Below are positions 56,201 to 64,000 of a stretch of DNA of 64,000 nt, in pieces (position 1 is the first letter of the stretch; every line of letters begins with the position of its first letter). A model generated the notes under the pieces. That model saw only the letters and a list, made by a program, of their open reading frames with translations. It was not told the origin of the DNA and did not search any database. Source of the DNA: Xiphydria camelus (lineage: Eukaryota > Arthropoda > Insecta > Hymenoptera > Xiphydriidae); contig OY783193.1 in assembly GCA_963678675.1 (NCBI GenBank), forward strand, positions 18,177,940-18,241,939, written 5' to 3'. The position numbers were made by a program, and so were the translations under genes.

Positions 56201-59200
56201 TCAAATGTCCCCCTCGAAACCCTACAATTTAGGTCTCTAAACATTTCCTGTCACTTGCCCCCCTCAAGAGATATTTAGGTGGATTGTTTCAAATAGGACA
56301 CCCTGTATAATATTATACAGTTAAATTTAAAGAATAAATAAATTACACTATTCGTGAAAAAAGTTACGGTTTCATTTTAAAAAATTGTTTCATTACTTCA
56401 ATTAATCTTAAGAGTCAAGAAGCAGTCTAGCAATATTTAAAAATAGTTCATGACAATTTTCTTGATCCCATAGGGTAAGAAATGAAACATTAGGAAACTT
56501 TGAAATTCAAGAAGAATAGGAAAAAGAATGTTGCCCGTTGTCTGCACCGGCTTAAAATCTTTGTTTTTATTCTATTAAAAAATGATATTATTGTTATTAT
56601 ATTCCTTATTCTCTTTTTATGTTCTAATTTTTTCATAAAAATTAAAAGTGTCAAACCTAGAGAAAATCAATGGTGTTTTCTGTAAGTGCAGAATTCATTG
56701 TTATTATATTATCAAAATATTTTAGCCTATTTTCTATCGAAATATACGTCTTAAAACGAATACATTCATGTATTCATATTTAGCGATTTACTTTATAGAC
56801 TTAGAGTTATAGTGAATTGAATATTCCTTGATCTGCTAGAATTGAGCATTAAAATGAACATTCAAAAATTCATATCTCGCAAACTATGAGAGATAAAAAT
56901 TTGGAAAAAATATTAAATGTACATTTACACCCACAGAATAAGAGAAAAAATTGGTGACGAAATTTGAGAGTACAGGATTAGAGAGTAACTATAAAGCATG
57001 AATGGCAAGAGAGTTTTGCGTTTTCATAATTAGGCATAATCAATAACCGATATAGAGGTGTAGAGACCTAAAAAGACCCTACCTATCAAATTTCGTAAGA
57101 ATCAGATAAGTTTTGGTGTTTCAGTTCGCCATAATTGATCCGCCAGTTTGAATTCCCGAATTTGAATCATTTATTCATATTGAGAGACGAAAACCCCGTA
57201 TTTACTAAATTTCATAACAATCATGTAAGTTTTGACGTTTTAACCCGTCATATTGGATCTGTTGATTATTTTGTGGGCATTTACAAAAGCTGTGACGCAT
57301 ATTTTTACAGATGTTCACCCTCTCCTCCCACTGTAATAAATTATAACATTTCACGAGACCCCCTTCCTAAAAATATTACGTGACGTTTGTGTACTCCCCC
57401 TCTTGCAATCTTTTGCGCCGATATCAAAAAAGTTTCGACTATTTGTGACGTGATGCTCACTCTACCTCTTCTCATCTATTTATATGTGACGGATCGTGAT
57501 ATTGTTAGAACTCCACACAAGCGTCATGAGTTTCGTGAATGGCCCCTTTATAAATGTCCAGAGTGAGAAACTTCCAGTTTTGACTAATTTTAAGTTGATA
57601 ACAGATTTCTTGATAGCGAAATCTTGTACCGAGTGTCCGCCGAGAAGTCCCACTTTTTGAATTTCCCTGACATTTGACTTCGGTAGTGGTTGGGTCGGTG
57701 TAGAGCTCTAGTCCTGATAGGCCTGATAGTTAGAGTTGGCGTATCAGGACTAGAGCGCCGACCCAATCACTACCGAAGTCAAATGTCAGGGAAATTCAAA
57801 AAGTGGGGCTTCTCGGCGGACACTCGGTATAGACTGAACCAGAAATGCTGTCCTAAAAGTAGATTGAAATATAAATAGGAAGAAATCATTACATACGAGT
57901 GGCACTTTCCGGAAAATTAGAGGAGGGATGTCAGTTTCTGAGCAAGCATTAAAAATTGGATTTACCCCCTTCAGGTGGTTAGTTTGAGAAATGAAGTCCG
58001 GCTTTATGGAGCTTTAATGTTAAATTCCGAGTGGATGAAAAATACTTGATATTACTCGTATCGAAATTGCTCAAGGGGCTTTCGATCCCACTGCTGATTT
58101 ATGTAATTGATAATTATTACAATTTTGTTATTACAATCCCTGAGCAGGGGCTATCCTCTATTGCATAAAAAATAAACGAAAACTACGAAAGTTTGTCTTA
58201 AAGGTAAATTAATAACGCTGTTTTCGAAGTAAATAATAAAAAACATTCTGTCTTCATCCCCCGAGCAGAGGGAACCATCCCTGTTGTGAAAAATGGGTAA
58301 AAATGCCAAAAATTCGTTTTTAAAGTAAATTAATATCACTGATTCCAACAAAATTTTTTTTAAATTCCTGTCCCCTAGGCGGAAATAACTGCCTTCATTG
58401 CGAAAAATAAATACAAATTTCAAGCGTTTGTTTTTAAAGTAAATCGGTATCTTTAATTTCCAAAAAAAAATAATTAAAAATTATATTTTCATTACTTGAA
58501 TGAGGATGATCACCTTTATAGTGAAAAAGTAGGCAAAGATTTTAACAATTTGCTGTTAAATTAAATCGACGGTTGATTTTCGAAAAAAAATATTTCAGAA
58601 ATCTCATCGTTATTGCCTTAGTAATGGCGATAACTCTTTTTGTGAAAAAACTAAATAAATTATTTTTTTAATAAAATATTTTAATTATTTTTTTTCGGAA
58701 TTAAATACCTATACCGATTTACTGTAAAGATGCGCTCAGAATTTCTATTTGTTTTTCACAATATTGAGATAGTCAACCCCGCTCGGGGGATGACAGTAGA
58801 TTCTTAATTTACTTTTTTAAATATCAGCGGTATCAATTTACTCTAAATATAGAAACTCTCGGCATATTCGTCACTTTTTTCGCAATAGGGGTCGTAATCT
58901 CTGCTCGGGAGATGGTTAGAATTTTTTAATTATTTTTTTTTTCGAAATCAGCATTATCGCAATTTACATTGAAGACAAGCTTTCAGAGTTCTTACTTATT
59001 TTTTTATGCAAGAAGAAGTAGTCACCTTTGTTCAGGGATTACAATTACGAATTTGTAATAGTTATCAACCAGATTAGTGTGGTCGAAAACCCCTGGAGCC
59101 ACTTTGATAAGGGTAATATAAAATATTTTTCATCCACTCGGAATGTAAGATTATAGCTCTATAAGGCTGGACCTCATTTCTCAAACTTACCACCTGAAGG

Positions 59201-59871
59201 GGATGAATTAAATTTTTTATCGCTGCTTCCAATGATTATTCGGATTGGCAATCGTATCTAATGATTTCTTCCTATTTATATTTCAATCTACTTTTAAGGT
59301 ATTATTTCTGGTCCAGTCTACATAGAAGGTAATATCATCTTTATATGTATTTCATATCGCGGGTTTAATAAATAAAGATGACCTTCATTCCTTGGAAGTA
59401 ATTCTATCCAGTAACAAAAATCAATGCCATATTACGGTACCTATTGTCCCATGCAACTTTTGTTTTAAACACTTGTACTATTTTTATGGTTTCGGAGTTA
59501 TTTAAGGTGGTAATAATTACCTATTGTCTCACTTCGACGTACGAGTATACTGTAATGTGTTACATATCGTCCGTTCATACTTTCTTTCGAGGGGAAATTT
59601 TCCTTTATATTTAAATTCGCTACGGGAAGTTATGAAAGTAATTACACGTGATAATGTGCATCGTCAGGAATCCTTAATTGCTTCATTAGAATCTATTTTG
59701 TTACAGGATCATAGCCAGGAGGAGTTGGACGCATGGAAATTAGTACGAGTTAGCGAAGAATTTCGAGTGATTGCTCTGGGACTACCTTCTCCTCGTTATC
59801 CAGGAAATCCACTAGATCCCCCGCTACGATCTAGATTTCAGGCGAGGCACATTCCTCCACCTTCCTTCGAG
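50297..59871 (+). CDS. VWA8: VWA8-like mitochondrial AAA+ protein, partial (three exons)
   Basis: Exons 50297-50377, 51102-51511 and 59707-59871 have GT-AG borders and join in phase. They encode, in order, VTIGDVSKQMKL and YIPRKY; LRHLRWMLQKDILNQDIFL, SLSRDTTEADLKQRREI, LEGVEKAERNVLPVLNNLL and LEDGRFLISASRYDKLLL; then DAWKLVRVSEEFRVIALGLP and NPLDPPLRSRFQAR. This closely follows the N-terminal AAA+ module of VWA8, a large matrix-side mitochondrial ATPase. The Walker A-like GGPGPGRRT lacks the usual lysine, as in the first module of known relatives. Exon 1 starts mid-codon, so the targeting exon lies upstream and was not identified; the C-terminal ATPase and von Willebrand A regions lie beyond the window. 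The 8.2-kb second intron is mostly transposons. Confidence 0.9.
50612..51050. mobile_element. Foldback element in VWA8 intron 1
   Basis: The arms (about 50612-50800 and 50865-51050) pair through GGGAGATTCCTTGTTAAAAA, TTATAATGT, AAGATGACCAATAGAATG and AAGGCCTGCTCCGAT. The loop is about 70 bp. The right arm ends about 50 bp before the exon 2 acceptor. Confidence 0.75.
51512..53419. other. VWA8 intron 2, 5' part
   Basis: AT-rich intron without a supported gene or clear element. Loosely similar phrases (AGCGAGATACAATAAAAGC, AGCGGGACACGATAAAG, AGCGAGATATAAGGAAAAC, CCCGGTTTGCTTAAAAG) recur on both strands from 51840 to 52470, suggesting an old, degenerate tandem or inverted repeat. Confidence 0.45.
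54318..56305 (-). mobile_element. Mariner element with long terminal inverted repeats
   Basis: 1988 bp between TA dinucleotides (54316-54317 and 56306-56307). The ends CAGGGTGTCCTATTTGAAAC and inverse continue as inverted repeats of about 310 bp (54318-54630 against 55995-56305), far longer than the roughly 30 bp usual for mariner. The transposase lies on the minus strand between the repeats. Confidence 0.9.
54742..55811 (-). pseudogene. Mariner (DD41D-type) transposase with one frameshift
   Basis: The frame 55811-55311 gives an N-terminal helix-turn-helix region (MYSASEIVDILLVLGECGG, ISLREIERDLGVPRSTVQRI). The frame continues after a one-base shift near 55378 with VLFSDEATF (first catalytic D), VWCGIVDEQVIGPYFF, QQDGAPPHFA (second D) and PRSPDLTPLDYYLWGFVKD (third D). 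Counting from the second to the third aspartate gives 41 residues between them, the DD41D spacing described for the rosa-type mariner group. Ends at LMNS. One frameshift is the only visible defect. Confidence 0.85.
56557..57626. other. VWA8 intron 2, middle part
   Basis: AT-rich sequence with no supported coding region. Repeated phrases such as CAAATTTCGTAAGAATCA and TAAATTTCATAACAATCAT suggest faint repeats. Confidence 0.4.
57629..57827. mobile_element. CCGAGTGTCCGCCG hairpin MITE
   Basis: TA-flanked (57627-57628 and 57828-57829), 199 bp, with arms of about 90 bp around GAGCTCTAGTCCTGATAGG. Its arms contain ACATTTGACTTCGGTAGTG, close to ACATTTGACTTTGATAGTG in the hairpin at 61028-61432. Confidence 0.88.
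57830..59325. mobile_element. Foldback element with tandem repeats inside its inverted arms
   Basis: The outer arms pair (GACTGAACCAGAAAT, AAAAGTAGATTGAAATATAA near 57830-57880 against 59265-59325; also TTTCATCCACTCGGAAT). Inside, degenerate units of about 115-120 bp recur head-to-tail from 58080 to 58680 (CCCC-GAGCAG, GTGAAAAA, TTTAAAGTAAATT) and in reverse orientation from 58720 to 59060 (GCTCGGGGGATGA, TGCTCGGGAGATG). This matches the foldback architecture of repeats within inverted ends. No ORF. Confidence 0.7.
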
Positions 59872-60424
59872 GTAAGCATGTCTAATTGATATTTGAATTT
59901 ACAAACAGACTAATTTTCTTTTATGACGTCTTATGTTAGACCGTTTCTTATTAGCACCAATAAGGATTAGGAACGTACATACAATAAACCTAATGGAGTC
60001 GCGAGCATATTGACAATTATATTTCAGTGAGAACAAGCATGCACATATCGTGGGCTTACTGCTAAAAGTGACCACAAGTCAAAATTTTAATTTTGTTAGT
60101 TAGAATGCCCAAGTCACTAAGAATACTGTTTTACACTACCAGAAAAATTGACCAAGTCATATGGGCCGAAATACTTTTTGATGCCTAATTTGAGCTAACG
60201 CAGTAGTAAATATTTAGTTGCTTCGTAAATGTATACTTAATGGAAAAACAAAAAGCAACCATTTTATCACTGTCAAAACCGATACCTCAATAACTGGATA
60301 TGAGAATAATAATAATGCAAATATCGTCAGTACTTACCTTTCGACGGCGGTAACTCAGTGGCCACGCAATAAACACATGTGCACCTCTCCTGATGACTGT
60401 GGAGCGACTGATTCGCCCAGCTTA

Positions 60425-60583
60425 AAGGTAGTGTCAGACACGGCTACTTTTGCTGCGCAGCAGATTAAAATTACTGCACGCAACCAGGCTACAATTGTAT
60501 GGGTGTTCACACTTGCAGCAGTGTAAGTTGCGCAGTTTTTGAATCTGCTGCGTAGCAAAAGTAGCCGTGTCTGACACTACCTT
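60425..60583. mobile_element. AAGGTAGTGTCAGACAC hairpin MITE
   Basis: TA-flanked (60423-60424 and 60584-60585), 159 bp. The arms pair through GTGTCTGACACTACCTT and CTACTTTTGCT. Nested in the larger element. Confidence 0.75.
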
Positions 60584-61027
60584 TATTCCCCCCGTGCAGC
60601 GACCGTTGTTTGTTTTACAAGTTACAACAGGTCGAGCGAAATGAGGTACATTAAATTCTAATACACTTACTTTAACGTTTATTTTCATATAGTAACGCAA
60701 GGTAGTTAAGATTTTATTCTTTGTTGGGAACACAATGTCAAATATTTTTTATTTTATTAAACGTTTTAAGTAAAAAGTATCTATTGGAATTGTAATAAAG
60801 TTCAAAACTTATAACTTTGATAACGATATTCAAGTACAACGCCATCTAGGAGAAATTGTGAGAGATTGCTCTTTATAACATGAGACACTCATGCCCCGGG
60901 AGAGCAATATTTTGTATGAAAAACAACTGCGTTGCTAAGAAAGACAACATTGTTACCGTAATTTGCGAATAAATAATATAAAATTTTGATTATATTTTAT
61001 TTCGTGGAATAGTAAAATAGTGTTATA

Positions 61028-61432
61028 CAGTATGTCCCGTGGATATATAAAACGCAAGTATTTGAATTTCCCCCACATTTGACTTTGATAGTGCTTGGAA
61101 CGGTGCTGTGGTTAGAGTTGGCTTCAGAAGAGTGCGTTGCGTTTTTACGAGCCGTGTTTCCGAAACCTGTATGATTATTTCTCATCACTTTTCTACACAT
61201 TATTTACAGTTATTTACAAATTCAGTTAATTTCGAGGTTAGACGCTTTGATCTCCCGAATTAACAGTTCCCGGGAAATCAGACGTTTTACACTTTTCGCT
61301 CTCGAAACACGGCTCGTAAGAACGCAGCGCACTCTTCTGAAGCCAACTCTAACTACAGCACCGTTCCAAGCACTACCAAAGTCAAATGTGGGGGAAATTC
61401 AAATACTTGCGTTTTATCCACGGGACATACTG
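61028..61432. mobile_element. CAGTATGTCCCGTGG hairpin MITE
   Basis: TA-flanked (61026-61027 and 61433-61434), 405 bp. The arms pair through ACGCAAGTATTTGAATTTCC, GCACCGTTCCAAGCACTACC and AAGCCAACTCTAAC. Inner words GAAATCAGACGTTT and CACTTTTCGCTCTC are shared with 285-657, placing both in one superfamily. Confidence 0.88.
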
Positions 61433-61852
61433 TATTTGTGGAGCTCATCTGCAAACCGCAGTTTTTGTAAATTACAGATCAGCTCCACATTTATGAATGA
61501 TTGTATTTTTTCACAGTTTTGTATGGTTTTCTCATGAAAAGTGAAATTCATCTAGAGACCGATTTTTAGGCATGAAAAAGTATTTTGGCCCATATATTCA
61601 ACTTACAAAGACTTTGTAAGTTGAATATATGACTTGGTCAATTTTTCTGGTAGTGTAAAACAGTATTCTTAGTGACTTGAGTATTCTAACTCACAAAGTT
61701 AAAATTTTGACTTGGTCACTTTTGGCAGTAAGCCCACGATATACAGGGTGGGTTTACTAATTTCTTGAGTTAAGGCGTGGAGTAACGTGACCAATAGCGA
61801 GTTACTTCGCTATTTCTCCTTGCGTCCGACACATCACTCAAATAAATGAATT

Positions 61853-62416
61853 GTCCCTGATAAATTATTATTTACAATTAATTTATTTAAATCTATATTC
61901 CGAGCGAAGGAAATAATTCAGATTAATTATAAACAGGAAGTGGTATCTTCATATAACCAGAACGTCATTTTATTTATTGCTTTCATACATTTGCGGATAC
62001 TGTGCGAATAATAATTTTCTGAATTTGAGAACTGCTTAACATACTCATAGATAATGCCGTTCGATAGGGGAATTAAACAATGAATTTTCTGCGTGGATGG
62101 AATTCTATTTTTCAATATATTGAAGCGAAACAAAAGTTGGATATTCGTTTTCAAAATGGAAAACATATACCATCCACGTAGAAAATTCACTGTTTAATTC
62201 CCATGTCGAACGGCATTATCCATGTTAAGCAGTTCTGAAATTCAGAAAATTATTATTCGCACAGTATCCGCAAATGTATGTAAACAATAAATAAAATGAC
62301 GTTTTGGTTACATGAAGATACCACTTCCTATTTATAATTCCTCCGATTCATTTCCTTCACTCGGAATATAGATTTAAATAAATTATTTGTGAATAAACAT
62401 TTGTACGTATCAGAGA
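61853..62416. mobile_element. Large hairpin, no ORF
   Basis: Arms of about 265 bp (TTTAAATCTATATTCCGAG, AAGTGGTATCTTCAT, ATGCCGTTCGA, AATTTTCTGCGTGGATGG) pair with a loop near 62100-62160. Identity is roughly 88-90% by eye. Confidence 0.8.
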
Positions 62417-62995
62417 CAATTGATTTAATTAATAAATTCTAATACCACAAAATGAAATCGACACAAAATATTACCGACTTTTGAAACTGAAAGTTTGAAA
62501 ACGTAATTTTTGAAATTTATAACATTAAAAAGGCATAGGAGAAATAAAAATGCCACGATCAGTAGGTACTTAAAACTTAAGTCAAAGTATTTTTAAGATT
62601 TTTTTATAAAAATCAAAACTGGCTATTTGACGAAAATAAAAATTTTTTACTTAAAATTGAAAAAAAAAGTATATATCGCAATTTAACTTCAATATTTTTG
62701 TGTTAAAGTAGAATTCCAGACGAACAAATTCATGGACTTGTTTTTATTGATATCACTTATTTACTTAAATTTAGGTACTTATGCATTTGAAAAACTAGGG
62801 CATGGGATATTCGAAAATTCCTAAGTCGAGAACTGGTTACAATAAAAATCTGTAAAAAATCATAAATTTTCATTTGATCAGGAACTATAATATAGAAAAA
62901 AATCGTTCATATTAAAAATAGTTGGGATTAAAAGCTGGCGATTTGGCATGGAATGTCCGCGGTATCATAGATAGCGTGCGAGAGTAAAGGTGGAT
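62417..62995. other. AT-rich sequence, nothing recognised
   Basis: No supported gene, repeat or RNA in this stretch. Confidence 0.4.
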
Positions 62996-62999
62996 TTTG

Positions 63000-63300
63000 A
63001 CGCGCATGCAATTTGCGCCAATTGGCTTGTGCATGTTCGATTTGCACAAATAAACTGTGCGTGAAAACCAAAATCGTTCGCTTGCCCAAGCCCGAAAGTT
63101 TGACTTGAGTAAATTTGGCGCAGTCAAATAATTTGCACGTTGTTGGCGCACGTTTTCACGCTCATGCAATTTGCCCAAATTGGCTTGTGCAGTCCGACTT
63201 GCACAAGTAAACTGTGCATGAAAACCAAAATCGTTTACTTGCCCAAGCCAGAAAGTTTGACTTGAGTAAAACAGGCGCGATCAGATAATTTGTATGTGGT
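63000..63300 (+). repeat. Two-copy tandem repeat, about 158-bp unit
   Basis: Two direct copies share CATGCAATTTG, CAATTGGCTTGTGCA, AAACTGTGC(G/A)TGAAAACC and GAAAGTTTGACTTGAGTAAA. The unit itself has inverted CTTGTGCA/TTGCACAA motifs. No coding sequence. Confidence 0.75.
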
Positions 63301-63657
63301 AATCACAAATACTTAAATGTATGAACAACACTCCAACTTTATAACGCTACCGCCCGGTCGCCCGCATGCGTGTAGCAGCGAATTTCTTGTCTTGATTTGC
63401 ACGTGGCTTTTGTATTTTCGGTGTTATTTTGTCTGTTTACGTTTGTTGATATATTTGTTAACGCGGAAACGCTGTTAAATAAGTGTTCCGACAAACGATA
63501 GTCGGGATTCTGAGTATTGACTCTCACTGCTCAGTATCATCACGATCGAATACCTCACTGATCTAGGATTTAATCTAGCCATCAGGTGAGCGGCATATTT
63601 CGGCGAAAGCTGCAAATGCGCTTGCAGTCCCGCACCTTTCCCGGAAAGGTTACCCGA
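63301..63657. other. Unassigned sequence
   Basis: No recognised gene. CAGTCCCGCACCTTTCCCGGAA at about 63628-63649 resembles part of the solo LTR at 34419-35228, so an LTR fragment may lie here. Confidence 0.35.
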
Positions 63658-63962
63658 GTCGAAATCCGAGAACTGAAAAAGTCCTGACAGAACTGAAAGA
63701 GCACTGAAAAAGTCCTGACAGAACTGAAAGACCACTGAAATACCCATGCTACCTCTGAATATCCCCACCTCTCTCAAAACGTAGCCATGAAATAGTACTG
63801 AAAGGCCTGACTTAGTGTTGAAAAAGATCTTAAAGTCCTGAAATTGTCCCCTCCACTTATAGAGGACTTAGAAAATTTTCGACCGTTGCGCTCGATGGAC
63901 TTAGAAAATTTTCGACTGTCGCGCCCGATGGACTTAACAAATTTTCGACTGGTATGCTCATT
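63658..63962 (+). repeat. Two short tandem-repeat blocks
   Basis: Block 1 (63665-63740) is two copies of ACTGAAAAAGTCCTGACAGA plus ACTGAAAGAGC. Block 2 (63864-63962) is three copies of a 33-bp unit beginning GGACTTAGAAAATTTTCGAC. Neither encodes a recognisable protein. Confidence 0.7.
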
Positions 63963-64000
63963 AGCTATAGGTACATTAATTACTGAAGTATTTGTGGTAG

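Larger units (their letters stand above)
53420..56556. mobile_element. Large inverted-repeat element in VWA8 intron 2
   Basis: Arms 53420-53690 and 56312-56556 are inverse complements at roughly 80-85% by eye (AATTTCAAAGTTTCCTAAT, AAAATTGTCATGAACT, AAGATTAATTGAAGTAATGA). The interior holds an open frame at 53933-54130 (KKVPLAKKQDIWLLDYYSNG) that I do not recognise, and a mariner inserted at 54318. Confidence 0.7.
60045..61745. mobile_element. Large inverted-repeat element with two nested hairpins
   Basis: Arms of about 150 bp (TCGTGGGCTTACTGC, AGTCAAAATTTTAA, TTTTACACTACCAGAAAAAT, CATATGGGCC) at 60045-60200 and 61565-61745. The interior contains hairpins 60425-60583 and 61028-61432 and otherwise no supported coding region. 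A mariner-like terminus TACAGGGTGGGTTTAC lies just right of it at 61743. Confidence 0.75.

Noticed and set aside
59524..59706. Upstream extension of the VWA8 exon (MSHFDVRVYCN...)
   Set aside because: A good acceptor (TTACAG at 59701-59706) and in-phase joining to the previous exon indicate this part is intron.

Overview
The window is animal nuclear DNA, almost certainly from an insect. It has spliceosomal introns (GTAAGT donors, pyrimidine-AG acceptors), two recognisable animal gene remnants and a dense, deeply nested set of transposons typical of insects (PIF/Harbinger, mariner, piggyBac, hAT, THAP-type, Mutator-like, Ty3/gypsy, an RTE-like LINE and many hairpin MITEs). No rRNA, tRNA, CRISPR or bacterial gene was seen. 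A hymenopteran is possible, but I cannot fix the order from sequence alone.

Host content is small. At 1554-2539 lie exons of protein kinase D (PH domain to start of kinase domain). They carry three premature stops and are cut off by a foldback element, so this is a pseudogene. At 50297-59871 lie three in-phase exons of a VWA8-type mitochondrial AAA+ protein. The gene is open and looks functional, but it is incomplete at both ends, and its introns are filled with transposons.

Layout. 1-9.5 kb: hairpin MITEs, the PKD pseudogene, arrays of CAC-N-GTG-like motifs, and an inverted duplication of a THAP gene. 9.5-14 kb: nested inverted repeats around a 2.5-kb PIF/Harbinger-type element with TTA duplications, then three 146-bp hairpin MITEs in tandem. 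14.6-19.5 kb: a young minus-strand Ty3/gypsy element with apparently identical LTRs. 20.2-23.1 kb: a PIF/Harbinger transposon whose transposase and MADF-type partner genes are interdigitated on opposite strands. 23.2-33.6 kb: a chain of abutting elements (solo LTR, four hairpins, then a full-length but decayed gypsy element carrying a hairpin and a piggyBac insertion). 33.7-35.8 kb: a hAT-like inverted repeat holding a hairpin and another solo LTR. 35.8-42.1 kb: a third LTR copy split by a second Harbinger element with an intact 392-aa transposase and a broken Myb/SANT partner. 42.3-45.6 kb: a three-level nest, hairpin MITE > hAT > Mutator-like. 45.6-49.7 kb: a THAP exon and a 3.4-kb LINE. 50.3-59.9 kb: the VWA8 gene with a DD41D mariner and foldback elements. 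60-64 kb: more foldbacks and tandem repeats.

Recurring themes. (1) Target-site duplications are readable for most elements, so insertion order can be reconstructed. (2) Both Harbinger elements keep an open transposase but a damaged DNA-binding partner. (3) Many MITEs share the terminal TA-CCRTATGTCC and can fold into near-perfect hairpins. (4) Host sequence survives only as scraps between elements. Calls rest on reading the sequence and remembered family features; no database search was run.
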